The notes under the pieces were generated by a model. The model saw nothing but the letters and a program-made list of their open reading frames with translations, did no database searches and was not told where the DNA came from. 64,000 nt of DNA, from contig NZ_JAQLDU010000001.1 in NCBI RefSeq assembly GCF_028209625.1, positions 186,001-250,000 on the forward strand, written 5' to 3'. Positions within the stretch are counted from its first letter, which is position 1. Each line of letters begins with the position of its first letter. The translations under genes and the position numbers were made by a program. Shown here in pieces: positions 52,893 through 61,728 of this stretch. This DNA is from Collinsella aerofaciens. GTDB taxonomy: Bacteria; Actinomycetota; Coriobacteriia; Coriobacteriales; Coriobacteriaceae.

Positions 52893-53855
52893 ATGCACGC
52901 AACTGATTTTGGTCGCACGCTCATCATCGCCAACCCAGCCGCCCAGTCGGGTGCGGCACGCGAAGTTGCCGAGCGCCTGCAACGCTTTTTGGACATGACT
53001 GCACGCGCATCCCAGTTTGACCTGGTGTTGACCGAGCGTATGGGACACGCCAAGGAACTAGCCGCCCAGGCAACGGGCTATCGCACCGTAATCGCACTCG
53101 GCGGCGACGGCGTGATCCACGAGGTCGTCAACGGGCTAATGACGCAAAAGGAGGACGCCCGCCCCGCTCTTGCCGTCCTGCCCGTGGGGTCCGGCAACGA
53201 TTTTGCCCAGACGCTCGGTATCGACGATTTCTCCGGCAAGGATTTTGGCGCGCTACTCACCTGCGAGCTGCAACGTCAGGACATCGGGCGCATTCGCTCA
53301 TGGAACCCCGCAAGCGGTAGCGGCGAGGCGACGGTCGAGTATTATGACCAGACGCTTTCGGTCGGCATCGATGCCGCCATCGGTCTGGGCACCACCGAGC
53401 TGCGCAAAAAGACCGGCTTGACCGGCGCGCCGCTCTACACCCTCTCGGGACTTGAGCAGTTTGGCCTACGCTATCGCAACTATCCTATGACAGTCAGCTT
53501 TGACGGCGCGCCCACCGAGCGCGTGAGGGCAATCATCATGGCGATTCAGCTGGGGCCCACGTATGGCTCGGGTTATCGTATCTGCCCCGATGCCGATCCC
53601 TGCGATGGCATCCTCGACGTCTGCTACGCCTGCGGTCCCGTCCCACGCGCGGTTGCCCTGCCCATGTTCCTTTCGGCCAAAGACGGCCACCACTCCAAGC
53701 TGCCACCGATTCGCATGCGCCGCTGCCGCCATGCCGAGCTCACCTTTGAGGAGCCCGACTACCCCATCCAGGCCGACGGCGAGCCCGTTGTCGCCTCGCG
53801 CATCGAGGTGGATATCCTTCCCGCCGTCCTCGAGGTCTGGCACCCAACCCGCTAG
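52893..53855 (+). CDS. Diacylglycerol/lipid kinase family protein
   Basis: 320 residues, DAGK catalytic (NAD-kinase-like) fold. IIANPAAQSG opens the ATP-binding region, ALGGDGVIHEVVNGL is the GGDGT-type motif (Val in place of Thr) and LPVGSGNDFAQTLG follows. It phosphorylates a lipid, such as diacylglycerol, at the membrane. ATG 52893 has GGGAG seven bases upstream; in-frame ATG 52869 and GTG 52821 are less well placed. Confidence 0.88.
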   Translation: MHATDFGRTLIIANPAAQSGAAREVAERLQRFLDMTARASQFDLVLTERMGHAKELAAQATGYRTVIALGGDGVIHEVVNGLMTQKEDARPALAVLPVGSGNDFAQTLGIDDFSGKDFGALLTCELQRQDIGRIRSWNPASGSGEATVEYYDQTLSVGIDAAIGLGTTELRKKTGLTGAPLYTLSGLEQFGLRYRNYPMTVSFDGAPTERVRAIIMAIQLGPTYGSGYRICPDADPCDGILDVCYACGPVPRAVALPMFLSAKDGHHSKLPPIRMRRCRHAELTFEEPDYPIQADGEPVVASRIEVDILPAVLEVWHPTR

Positions 53856-53862
53856 CTTCACC

Positions 53863-53933
53863 TAAGTTGCGGTGAAATAGGGACTGTTTATGCAGCCAAA
53901 GCCGCAAAACAGTCCCTATTTCACCGCAACTTA
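53863..53933. repeat. Perfect 27-base inverted repeat between convergent genes
   Basis: TAAGTTGCGGTGAAATAGGG and the next seven bases (53863-53889) are inverted without mismatch at 53907-53933, loop 17 bases. It lies between the stops of the lipid kinase and the GGQ protein and can end both transcripts. The outer part, CACCGCAACTT, recurs near 35388, and CCGCAACTTA near 35754. Confidence 0.85.
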
Positions 53934-53942
53934 TTGAGAAGA

Positions 53943-54323
53943 TCATTCCTCCCCGCCCGGCTTGCGACGGTTGGCCTTTTTAATCGCGTTGAAGTGCTTA
54001 TCGTTGAGCCTGCGCTGGCGAGAGCGCTGTGGCACTTTGGTCTTGACGCGACGGCGCGGTGGACGCCCGCGACGCTCAAGCTCAGCGCGCAGCTTACGCA
54101 GACAGCAGCTGCGATTCTGAAACTGACTACGGCTCTCGCGCGCCGTCACGACAATCCCCGTGGGCCCATGCTTCATGCGCACCGCCGAGTCCGTCGTGTT
54201 GACGCCTTGTCCGCCCGGACCCGTCGCGCGAAACACCTGCACCTCGCAATCGCGCGCCAACTCCTCGGCCGACATCTCGGCATAGCGCGCATACTCACGC
54301 CATCCCATCTTGTTCTCATCCAT
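53943..54323 (-). CDS. GGQ release-factor-like peptidyl-tRNA hydrolase
   Basis: 126 residues made of the catalytic RF-1 domain only. The GGQ motif lies in [17 protein letters not shown], and the C-terminal tail is very basic ([28 protein letters not shown]), like the ribosome-entry tail of ArfB. It lacks the codon-recognition domains of RF1/RF2, so a ribosome-rescue or PrfH-like role is likely. ATG 54323 is preceded by GGGGAGG at seven bases. ArfB and other short RF-like families cannot be separated here. Confidence 0.85.
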   Translation of the reverse strand: MDENKMGWREYARYAEMSAEELARDCEVQVFRATGPGGQGVNTTDSAVRMKHGPTGIVVTARESRSQFQNRSCCLRKLRAELERRGRPPRRRVKTKVPQRSRQRRLNDKHFNAIKKANRRKPGGEE

Positions 54324-54344
54324 ATCAACACCTCCCCTCATACA

Positions 54345-54379
54345 AAAAATGTGACAAAGGGAAAGTCCCTTTGTCACAT
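54345..54379 (-). terminator. Terminator after xpt, ATGTGACAAAGGG type
   Basis: A perfect 13-base stem, ATGTGACAAAGGG (54349-54361) with CCCTTTGTCACAT (54367-54379), loop AAAGT, then six T on the minus strand. Its CAAAGG core recalls the hairpin at 11616-11648. Confidence 0.9.
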
Positions 54380-54406
54380 CGAATACCAATCGCTTGTGTT
54401 GCGCGC

Positions 54407-54985
54407 TTAGGCGAAGGTGATCTCGCCGGTCTCGCAGTCCATATCGGCGATACGGGCCAGGCTCTCGACGCGGAAGCCGCGCTCGCGGAGCTTATCGCCA
54501 CCGCCCTGGAAGCCCTTCTCCACGGCAATGCCAATACCGGACACCTCGGCACCCGCGGCCTCGCAGATCTTGATAAGACCCTCAAGAGCGCAGCCGTTGG
54601 CCAGGAAGTCGTCGATAATCAGGACCTTATCGCCCTCGGACAGGAAACGCTTGCCCACGATAACCGGGTACTCCTTCTGTTTGGTAAAGGAGTAGATGGT
54701 CGTAGCATACTGCTCGCCGTCGAGGTTAATGGACTGGGCCTTCTTGGCAAAGACCACCGGCACGCCGCCAAAATGCTGAGCTGCGATGCAGGCCATGCCA
54801 ATGCCCGAAGCCTCAATCGTCAGGATCTTGTTGATCTCGACACCCTTGAACAGACGGGCCCACTCGGCGCCCATGTGGTCGAACAGCTCAACGTCGCACT
54901 GGTGGTTGAGGAAGGCATCAACCTTAAGGACGTTACCGGCCTTTACGATGCCGTCATGGCGAATACGATCCTCAAGCTCCTGCAT
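54407..54985 (-). CDS. xpt: Xanthine phosphoribosyltransferase
   Basis: Salvages xanthine to XMP using PRPP. 192 residues, the usual length of Gram-positive Xpt. The PRPP site is [30 protein letters not shown] and [12 protein letters not shown] complete the family pattern. ATG 54985 follows GAAGGGG. No purine riboswitch is visible upstream. Terminator follows. Confidence 0.93.
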   Translation of the reverse strand: MQELEDRIRHDGIVKAGNVLKVDAFLNHQCDVELFDHMGAEWARLFKGVEINKILTIEASGIGMACIAAQHFGGVPVVFAKKAQSINLDGEQYATTIYSFTKQKEYPVIVGKRFLSEGDKVLIIDDFLANGCALEGLIKICEAAGAEVSGIGIAVEKGFQGGGDKLRERGFRVESLARIADMDCETGEITFA

Positions 54986-55141
54986 GGCGCAACCCCTTCT
55001 CGCGGCAACGATACCGCGCGATTAATAAACGTTGTTCGATAGTCTACCACGGACCGACCCCCGCCCGCCCCACAAGCCGCATCGCACCACAAACCAGTTT
55101 TTGAGACGGCGCGAATACGTGGCAGACAGCCTCCCAACACG

Positions 55142-56446
55142 CTAATGGCGGGCGCGCATCTTCACCAAACGCACCATGGCAAGCGCAAAGCCCGCTGCCG
55201 CCACAGCCATGAGCACGTAGAACACCGAACGAAAACCAAACAGGAACACATCCGGACGGCCTGCAACAAAACTGGTCACGGCCTCGCCCATCGCCACACT
55301 CATCTGCCCATACAGGATATGGGACGCCGCCGTAATGCCCACTGCCATACCCGCATAGCGCGCCAGGCTGCCCAGGCTGCCCGCAAAGCCGAGCGCTTCG
55401 CGCGGAGCCGAACCCATGTACAGCGAGTTGTTGGGACTCTGGAAAATCGACGTGCCGCACGACATAAACGCGACACAGCACACGATCACTGGGATGGAAG
55501 AGTGCTCGTCAAGCGTACTTACCGCAAAGAGACCGCATACGTACACGCCCAGGCCGACCGCCGTGGGGCCCTCGCAGCCTACACGGTCCGAAACCGTACC
55601 CGAAAGCGGGCCGATAAAGGCATTCACCATCGGCAGCGCCAAAAAGAGTAGTCCGGAAATATCGGAGCTAAAGCCATGGGCATCCTGGAAATAGAACGGC
55701 AGAATAAACTCGGATGCGCCAATGCCAACGAACACGATGAGCATGCAGGCTAGGTTGATGGTGAAGGCCGAATTTGCAAAGCAGCGACGAGCGGCCTCGA
55801 TCATGGACATGGGACGCTTGCCGGCCTCCGGCTTAACATGCGGCAGCGTGTAGAGCCCCACGATAAACGAGATGACGCCAATGGGCAGGTTGATGAGGAA
55901 GATGCTCTCCCAGGGAAAACTTGCCACCAGCATGCCGCCGAGCACGGGGCCACACATCATGCCGAGGGCCACGAAGGTCGCGAGGATACCCATGGCACGA
56001 CCGCGCTCGCGCGCCGGAAACGACTCGGTGATGATACCCATGTTGTTAGCCATGGCCGCCGCGCAACCGACGCCCTGAACAATACGTGCCAGGATAAGAA
56101 CCTCGAGCGAAGCCGAAAGGCCGCACAGCAGCGAGCCGACCGTAAAGACGATGACGCCCAGCTGGAAAACATTCACCTTGCCGCGCACGTCGCCCAGACG
56201 GCCAAACGGCAACATAGCCACGCATGTCGCAAGCAGATACACCGAGCTCACCAGCTGAATGCGATCGAGGCCCACGCCCAGCTCCTTTTGCATCACGGGC
56301 AGCGCCACGGTCACGACGGTCGAATCCAGACACGCCATAAACGTCATAATGAGCACCGTAAACAGAATCGCCCATTTGTTCTTGCCGTGAGTGTCGCCCT
56401 CAAGGGCAATGCGCTCGCGGCGCAGCTGCTCTGCGGTTTTCTCCAT
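55142..56446 (-). CDS. MFS transporter of the DHA2 (14-helix) type
   Basis: 434 residues, drug/proton antiporter-like. LDSTVVTVALPVMQKELG in helix 1 matches the DHA2 motif, the loop GRLGDVRGKVN is MFS motif A, and GPVLGGMLVASFPWESIFLINLPIG is motif C. About 14 hydrophobic segments. Substrate unknown. ATG 56446 is chosen with AAAGG six bases upstream. Confidence 0.9.
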   Translation of the reverse strand: MEKTAEQLRRERIALEGDTHGKNKWAILFTVLIMTFMACLDSTVVTVALPVMQKELGVGLDRIQLVSSVYLLATCVAMLPFGRLGDVRGKVNVFQLGVIVFTVGSLLCGLSASLEVLILARIVQGVGCAAAMANNMGIITESFPARERGRAMGILATFVALGMMCGPVLGGMLVASFPWESIFLINLPIGVISFIVGLYTLPHVKPEAGKRPMSMIEAARRCFANSAFTINLACMLIVFVGIGASEFILPFYFQDAHGFSSDISGLLFLALPMVNAFIGPLSGTVSDRVGCEGPTAVGLGVYVCGLFAVSTLDEHSSIPVIVCCVAFMSCGTSIFQSPNNSLYMGSAPREALGFAGSLGSLARYAGMAVGITAASHILYGQMSVAMGEAVTSFVAGRPDVFLFGFRSVFYVLMAVAAAGFALAMVRLVKMRARH

Positions 56447-56472
56447 GTCCATCCTTTCGAGTGGCGCAACGC

Positions 56473-56516
56473 AAAAACGGGGCCCCAATCGCCTGCAAAG
56501 TCGCGATTGGGGTCCC
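56473..56516 (-). terminator. Terminator after metY
   Basis: GGGGCCCCAATCGC (56479-56492) pairs with GCGATTGGGGTCCC (56503-56516), followed by five T on the minus strand. A second stem, GTCGCCGA / TCGGCGAC, lies closer to the metY stop (about 56541-56571). Confidence 0.88.
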
Positions 56517-56586
56517 GCCTACGGAATCGGAACGTAAAGGTCGCCGAAGCCCTCTGTCGGCATCGGCGACTTATGCGAACGCTAGC

Positions 56587-57870
56587 CTAGCACTGCTCGA
56601 GAGCCTGCTCAAGGTCGGCAATCAGGTCGGCCGTGTCCTCGAGGCCGCACGACAGGCGCACCATGTCGGCGGAGATGCCACAGGCGATGAGCTCCTCATC
56701 GTTCATCTGGCGATGCGTAGCGTTAGCGGGATGCAGGCAGCAAGTGCGGGCGTCGGCCACATGCGTGGCGATCTGGGCAAGCTTGAGGCTCTTCATAAAG
56801 GTCTCGGCCGCCGCGCGACCACCGTTAAAGCCAAAGCTCACAACGCCGCAGGTACCGTTAGGCATGTACTTCTGAGCCAGGTCATAGTACTTATCGCCCT
56901 CCAGGCCCGGATAGCTCACGAAGCGTACCTTGGGATGGCTCTGCAGGAACTTGGCAACGGCCAGGCCGTTCTCGCAATGACGCGGCATGCGCACATGCAG
57001 GCTCTCGAGCGAGCTGTTCAGGAAAAACGCCGCCTGCGGGTTCTGCATAGGGCCGAGGTCGCGCATGAGCTGCGCGGTGGCCTTGGTAATGAAGGCGCCC
57101 TCGCGACCGAACTTCTCGGCATAGGTCACGCCGTGGTAGCTCTCGTCGGGCGTGGTGAGACCCGGGAACTTGTCCGCATGGGCCATCCAGTCAAACTGGC
57201 CGTGGTCGACAATCACGCCACCCAGGTAGGCTGCATGGCCATCCATGTACTTGGTGGTGGAGTGCGTGACGATGTCGGCGCCCCACTCAAAGGGACGGCA
57301 CATCACAGGCGTCGGGAAGGTGTTGTCGACCATCAGCGGCACGCCGTGGTCATGCGCGGCCTTGGCAAAGCGCTCAATATCGAGCACGGCAAGGGCAGGG
57401 TTGGCAATCGTCTCGCCAAAGACGAGCTTGGTATTGGGCTCAAAGGCTGCCTCGAGCTCCTCATCGGTGCAGTCGGGGGCAACGAACGTGCAGGTAACGC
57501 CCATACGGCCCATGGTATGGGCAAGCAGGTTGTAGGTACCGCCGTAGATGGCAGAGCTTGCGACCACGTGATCACCGGCACCGGCCACGTTAAAGATCGC
57601 AAGGAAGTTCGCAGCCATGCCCGAACTCGTGAGCATCGCAGCGGTGCCGCCCTCCATCTCACAGATCTTGGCGGCGACCAAATCGCACGTGGGGTTCTGC
57701 AGACGGCTATAGAAGTAGCCCGACTCCTCCAGGTCAAACAGCTTGCCCATGTGCTCGGACGTGTCGTACTTCCACGTGGTTGACTGATAGATGGGCACCT
57801 GACGCGGCTCTGCATCGCCCGGGCGATAACCGCCCTGAACACACGTGGTACCGATGGTCTGCTTGCTCAT
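56587..57870 (-). CDS. metY: O-acetylhomoserine sulfhydrylase
   Basis: PLP enzyme of the Cys/Met metabolism family; makes homocysteine from O-acetylhomoserine and sulfide. 427 residues, the longer MetY class. TTCVQGGYRPGDAEPRQVPIYQSTTW opens the protein in family style, YSRLQNPT binds PLP phosphate, VDNTFPTP and HSTTKYMDGH carry the PLP Asp and Lys. ATG 57870 follows GGGAGTT. A palindrome lies upstream, between it and the divergent gene. Confidence 0.92.
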   Translation of the reverse strand: MSKQTIGTTCVQGGYRPGDAEPRQVPIYQSTTWKYDTSEHMGKLFDLEESGYFYSRLQNPTCDLVAAKICEMEGGTAAMLTSSGMAANFLAIFNVAGAGDHVVASSAIYGGTYNLLAHTMGRMGVTCTFVAPDCTDEELEAAFEPNTKLVFGETIANPALAVLDIERFAKAAHDHGVPLMVDNTFPTPVMCRPFEWGADIVTHSTTKYMDGHAAYLGGVIVDHGQFDWMAHADKFPGLTTPDESYHGVTYAEKFGREGAFITKATAQLMRDLGPMQNPQAAFFLNSSLESLHVRMPRHCENGLAVAKFLQSHPKVRFVSYPGLEGDKYYDLAQKYMPNGTCGVVSFGFNGGRAAAETFMKSLKLAQIATHVADARTCCLHPANATHRQMNDEELIACGISADMVRLSCGLEDTADLIADLEQALEQC

Positions 57871-57958
57871 ATCCAACTCCCTTACTTGGGTTTTGTTTTT
57901 ATTCGGTTCACGATACCGCTACCCCGCACCCCTCTCAACCCATCCCGCCGATAGGTTA

Positions 57959-57989
57959 TGAGACAAATAAATCAGGGGCATTCGTCTCA
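57959..57989. promoter_or_regulatory. Palindromic operator candidate between metY and the C_GCAxxG_C_C gene
   Basis: TGAGACAAAT (57959-57968) and ATTCGTCTCA (57980-57989) form an inverted repeat, 9 of 10 matching, spaced by 11 bases, in the divergent intergenic region about 90 bases before metY and 110 before the other gene. Arrangement fits a shared repressor or activator site for sulfur genes. Confidence 0.5.
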
Positions 57990-58055
57990 GCCTTAGGCAT
58001 TTAATCGATGGATATAAATGAGGCATACATGAAGCTCTCGATGATTACATGCCCC

Positions 58056-58087
58056 GTCACGGGTACCATAGGCGGGTACACCGTGAC
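58056..58087 (+). promoter_or_regulatory. Second palindrome just upstream of the C_GCAxxG_C_C gene
   Basis: GTCACGGGTAC (58056-58066) mirrors GTACACCGTGAC (about 58076-58087) around a GC-rich centre, ending four bases before the ribosome site. It could be an operator or an mRNA hairpin blocking translation. Confidence 0.4.
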
Positions 58088-58100
58088 CAAGGAGACAACG

Positions 58101-58547
58101 ATGAAGCAAATCGATACAGCCCAGCTCGACATCACCGCCTGTCAGGCTCAGGCTGCCGAGTACCACGCCCGCGGCTTTAACTGCGCCCAGGCTGTCGCTT
58201 GCACGCTCGCGCCCGCTGTGGGGCTCGACCCCCAGATCGCCTTTACCCTCACCGAGGGCTTTGGCGCCGGCATGGGCGGCATGACCGAGACCTGCGGCGC
58301 CATCTCGGGCGCCGTGGCCATCATGGGCTTTGTGATGAGCGACGGTATGGAAAACCCCAAGACCAAGGGCCAGACCTACAAGCTGTCGCGCGAGATTGCC
58401 AAGCGCTTTGGCGAGAAGAACACGACGACCGTCTGTGGCACGCTCAAGGGCGTCGGATCGGACAAGGGTCCGCTCCGCAGCTGTCCCGGCTGCATCGACG
58501 ATGCCGTCGAAATCGCCTGCGATATGCTAAGGCAGCTCGCCGAGTAA
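58101..58547 (+). CDS. C_GCAxxG_C_C family protein
   Basis: 148 residues. The family name is its Cys pattern: NCAQAVACTLA, ETCGAISGAVAIMG, and CGT...SCPGCIDDAVEIA. Members are small redox proteins, often in anaerobes, with no settled function; some are exported but no signal is seen here. ATG 58101 follows AAGGAGACAACG, a strong site; in-frame ATGs upstream lack one. It diverges from metY. Confidence 0.85.
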   Translation: MKQIDTAQLDITACQAQAAEYHARGFNCAQAVACTLAPAVGLDPQIAFTLTEGFGAGMGGMTETCGAISGAVAIMGFVMSDGMENPKTKGQTYKLSREIAKRFGEKNTTTVCGTLKGVGSDKGPLRSCPGCIDDAVEIACDMLRQLAE

Positions 58548-58564
58548 ACGATAGCAACAGAAAA

Positions 58565-58611
58565 CGACGGCCGGCGCGCTTGAGATTCATCCAAAAGCAC
58601 GCCGGCCGTCG
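58565..58611. terminator. Bidirectional terminator between convergent genes
   Basis: CGACGGCCGGCG (58565-58576) pairs with CGCCGGCCGTCG (58600-58611), perfect 12-base stem with a 23-base loop, between the stops of the C_GCAxxG_C_C and YigZ genes. No long T-run. Confidence 0.7.
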
Positions 58612-58614
58612 CCG

Positions 58615-59250
58615 TTAGAACTCAGCAAATTCGGGAGCGCCGACCTCGATCTCCTCGCGCCCCGCCATAAGCTCGCGCATCTTGGCGCAAAACAGCTCCT
58701 GCTCCCCCGCCTTAAACACCAAGTGAAGTGTCACGGCATCCGCGTAATCGGTATCCGAAACCTTGGCACCCGAATCCTGCGCCAAACGAAGCACCTGCTC
58801 ATACTGTGGATAGGCCACATGCACGTCAACCGGCACGACACTCGTCATCTCAACGATCTGCCCAGCCTCCTGAGCCGCGGCCACCGCCGCCTGTGTCGCC
58901 GCGGTATAGGCGCGTACCAAGCCACCGGGCCCCAACAGCGTGCCACCAAAATAACGCGTCACAACACAGCATACGTTTTTAAGTCCCGCACCGCGCAGCA
59001 CCTCGAGCGTCGGCATACCACTCGTGCGGCTCGGCTCACCATCATCGCTCTGGCGCTCACGCCCATCGACCAAAATCCACGCGGGAACATTGTGCCGGGC
59101 GTCGTAATGACGCTTGCGAACCATCTCGATAAAGGTGTTTGCCTCGTCCTCGGACTCAATATGGACCAGCTGGGCAATAAACCGGCTCTTGCGATCGACG
59201 AACTCACCCGTAGCCTCAATATTCGATTGCAGAGTAAAATAGCTGTCCAA
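58615..59250 (-). CDS. yigZ: YigZ/IMPACT family protein
   Basis: 211 residues. The N-terminal UPF0029 domain includes KSRFIAQLVHIESEDEA, DDGEPSRTSGMPTLEVL and VVTRYFGGTLLGPGGLVRAY, the family signature; a second alpha-beta domain follows. Bacterial members are conserved but of unclear function, with a proposed link to translation. No ATG is available: TTG 59250 with AGGGG five bases upstream is used, and TTG 59253 is the other choice. Confidence 0.9.
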   Translation of the reverse strand: MDSYFTLQSNIEATGEFVDRKSRFIAQLVHIESEDEANTFIEMVRKRHYDARHNVPAWILVDGRERQSDDGEPSRTSGMPTLEVLRGAGLKNVCCVVTRYFGGTLLGPGGLVRAYTAATQAAVAAAQEAGQIVEMTSVVPVDVHVAYPQYEQVLRLAQDSGAKVSDTDYADAVTLHLVFKAGEQELFCAKMRELMAGREEIEVGAPEFAEF

Positions 59251-59253
59251 CAA

Positions 59254-59562
59254 AGCCCCTCAAACACAAGCAAAGCAACAAACAGCCTCAATAATACGGC
59301 AAAGCCCGTACCGATAACCCCAGTAAATAGAACGGCAACGCCGATGATTCCGTCAACGAAAGCGAGAACCTGTCAGCGCGAGCAAAGTGCCTTGTAAGAC
59401 AGGATCGTAACAAAAATGAGGCTGCCGATGATCAGGCAAAGACAGCGAGACGGCGTCAGCTGAGTCGATTTGGCCCGAAAGAGGAGGGAGCACGCCTTAT
59501 GGCGGCGACCGACGAATGAGCGCCAAATCGGCCAGCTGACGCCGTCGCAGCGTCAACATAGT
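59254..59562. other. Gap between yigZ and rnpB
   Basis: 309 bases. The right part holds the inverted repeat 59449-59546. On the minus strand, two hydrophobic stretches in one frame (LCLIIGSLIFVTILSY and VLAFVDGIIGVAVLFTGVI), split by a TGA and without a start codon, could be the remains of a small membrane protein gene, but this may be chance. Confidence 0.45.
59449..59546. repeat. Long inverted repeat sharing its loop with the 43927 element
   Basis: Arms 59449-59474 (GACGGCGTCAGCTGAG onward) and 59522-59546 pair over about 25 bases with one small interior mismatch. The loop begins CCGAAAGAGGAGGG and contains GGCGACCG, as in the inverted repeat at 43927-44028 although the arms are unrelated. 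Just downstream of rnpB. Confidence 0.8.
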
Positions 59563-59927
59563 TGCTGAGTGGGCTTATAAGCCGGGTTCTGTCGTGAACG
59601 GTCATTTATCTTGTCTGCACGTTACCGTGCAGCTCCACGCACGCTACCCGAACGCGGACCGGGCCGGCCCATAGCGTTCCTATTCGCGCTTGCTCCGGAT
59701 GGGGCTTGCCAAGCCGCCATGTTGCCACGACGCTGGTGGTCTCTTACACCACCGTTTCAGCTTTTCCCTTTACGCCTTGCGGCGCAGGTGGGAGTCTTCT
59801 TTTCTGCGGCGCTTTCCGTCGGATCACTCCGCCCGGCCGTTAGCCGGCATCCCGCCCTCTGGAGCCCGGACTTTCCTCACGCGTACTGCAAGCAGCACAT
59901 CGCGCGACCGTCTGGCCCACTCAGCAG
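59563..59927 (-). ncRNA. rnpB: RNase P RNA, type A
   Basis: Catalytic RNA that matures tRNA 5' ends. Conserved pieces: GAGGAAAGTCCGGGCTCC near the 5' end, GCTGAAACGGTGGTGTAAG, GAGACCACCAGC, and ACAGAACCCGGCTTATAAG near the 3' end. The terminal P1 helix pairs TGCTGAGTGGGC with GCCCACTCAGCA, setting the ends. A -10-like TACACT lies at 59939-59934, seven bases upstream of the deduced 5' end, with TTGCCT as a weak -35. Confidence 0.95.
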
Positions 59928-60188
59928 TGCAAAAGTGTAACACACCGTTACCGCAGGCAATGGCACAACGCAAACGCTCGACACGATAAACCAAGAACCG
60001 CCATGCGTTACAATGATCCTGTCGATGGGCAACGTCGTCAGTCGAGACGCGACCGCGCTCCGCACCCCTCCGTCTACTCGGTGTGTTCCCGCCTCCTCCC
60101 CGAGGCGGGATGTCGGCTTTTTTCATGCACCGACAATCCAATAGCCTGTGGACAGCCCGGCAGCATTGCGCATCTCGGTGCCAAATGC

Positions 60189-60222
60189 AAAAAGGGACCC
60201 GTCCATTACGGACGGATCCCTT
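60189..60222 (-). terminator. Terminator after rpsA
   Basis: AAGGGATCCGTCC and GGACGGGTCCCTT (minus strand) pair with one mismatch around a four- to five-base loop, followed by T residues, 25 bases beyond the rpsA stop. Confidence 0.85.
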
Positions 60223-60246
60223 AAAACAAGTGATCGTCAAACCGAT

Positions 60247-61413
60247 TTACTCGGCGTCGGTCTCCTCGTCCTTCTTCTCGGAAGGCAGCGGGGTAACCTC
60301 GATCTCGACGCCCAGAGTCTCAGCAGCAGACTTCATGGACAGGGAGATACGACGACGGTCGAGGTCGATCTCCATGACCTTGACCTGAACCTTGTCGCCA
60401 ACGTGGGTGACCTGAGAAGGCTGGTCCACGTGCTTGTTGGCCATCTCGGAGATGTGCACCAGGCCCTCGATGCCCTCGCCCAGGTCGACGAAAGCGCCGA
60501 ACGGGACAAGCTTGGTCACAGTGCCCTCGACGATAGCGCCGACGGGGTACTTCTTGACCAGTGCGCGCCACGGATCCTCGGTGGTCTGCTTGAGACCCAG
60601 GGAGATGCGCTCGCGGTTGAGGTCGACGTCGAGAACCTCGACCTCGACCTCCTGGCCGACCTTGACAACCTCGGAAGGATGGTTGACGTGGTTCCAGGAG
60701 AGCTCGGAGATGTGGATGAGGCCGTCGATACCGCCGAGGTCGACGAAGGCGCCGAAGTCGACGATGGAGGAAACGGTGCCCTGGAGACGCATGCCAGACT
60801 TGAGCTTGGACAGGATCTCGGAGCGCTCGGCCTTACGGGACTCCTCGAGCACGACGCGACGGGAGAGGACAACGTTGTTGCGGTTGCGGTCCATCTCGAT
60901 GACGCGGGCCTCGATGCGGGTGCCCATGTAAGAGGTGAGGTCCTTGACGCGACGGAGGTCGACGAGGGAAGCGGGCAGGAAGCCACGCAGGCCGATGTCG
61001 AGGATCAGGCCGCCCTTGACAACCTCGATAACCTCGCCCTCGACGTTCTCGCCGGAGTTGAACTTCTCCTCGATGCGGTTCCAAGCACGCTCGTACTCGG
61101 CACGCTTCTTGGACAGGACCAGACGACCGTCCTTGTCCTCCTTCTGGAGAACCAGAGCCTCGATGGGATCACCGAGTGCAACGATGTCTGCAGGGTTAGC
61201 GTCCTTGCGGATGGACAGCTCGCGGACCGGGATAACGCCCTCGGACTTGAATCCGATGTCAACGAGCACCTCGTCATGCTCGATCTTAACGACAGTGCCG
61301 TTAACGAGATCGCCCTCATCAAAGTCGGTAATCGTACCGTCGATGAGGTTGTTCATCTCCTCCTCGTTGACATCGTCAAGAGAGAAAATGGACGAGTTCT
61401 GAATCTCACTCAA
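60247..61413 (-). CDS. rpsA: 30S ribosomal protein S1
   Basis: Binds mRNA on the small subunit. 388 residues with four S1 repeats: GDLVNGTVVKIEHDEVLVDIG (first, about residue 34), a second degenerate one, then GAFVDLGGIDGLIHISELSW and GAFVDLGEGIEGLVHISEMA in repeats 3 and 4. Four repeats instead of the six of E. coli is usual in actinobacteria. The only plausible start is TTG 61413, with AAGGGG seven bases upstream; the first in-frame ATG is after 20 residues. Confidence 0.94.
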   Translation of the reverse strand: MSEIQNSSIFSLDDVNEEEMNNLIDGTITDFDEGDLVNGTVVKIEHDEVLVDIGFKSEGVIPVRELSIRKDANPADIVALGDPIEALVLQKEDKDGRLVLSKKRAEYERAWNRIEEKFNSGENVEGEVIEVVKGGLILDIGLRGFLPASLVDLRRVKDLTSYMGTRIEARVIEMDRNRNNVVLSRRVVLEESRKAERSEILSKLKSGMRLQGTVSSIVDFGAFVDLGGIDGLIHISELSWNHVNHPSEVVKVGQEVEVEVLDVDLNRERISLGLKQTTEDPWRALVKKYPVGAIVEGTVTKLVPFGAFVDLGEGIEGLVHISEMANKHVDQPSQVTHVGDKVQVKVMEIDLDRRRISLSMKSAAETLGVEIEVTPLPSEKKDEETDAE

Positions 61414-61728
61414 AGGTGGACCCCTTTCGAACTACGGGGCCCCGATTGCTAGGACCTACAGAAGGGTGCGACAAGCACACAACGTTTAGGAACACTCGGG
61501 AGCCGACAGATACTAATGTGACGCTTATGCAATCACGTTCGTATAGGTTACGGGGAAATGAGTTCGATTTCAAGCGTGAACTGCGATTTTTTACTCGTGT
61601 GGAGACTTTTTCGTAATCTTATGAACACACGTCTCCGCAACTTGACGATAACCAGCCAGGCATTCGGCTTTGGGGTAAAGTATCCGGAGCCAACGATTCT
61701 AGATCGATTTTTCGAGAAAGGTGCCCGC
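61414..61728. other. Divergent intergenic region of rpsA and the HAD gene
   Basis: 315 bases holding the rpsA leader (leftward) and the promoter of the HAD gene (rightward). TTGACG near 61641 and TTGTGTG on the other strand are possible -35 pieces, but no convincing pair with -10 was found. No gene or strong hairpin seen. Confidence 0.5.

Noticed and set aside
54986..55141. Purine riboswitch upstream of xpt
   Set aside because: The conserved three-way junction loops are not present.
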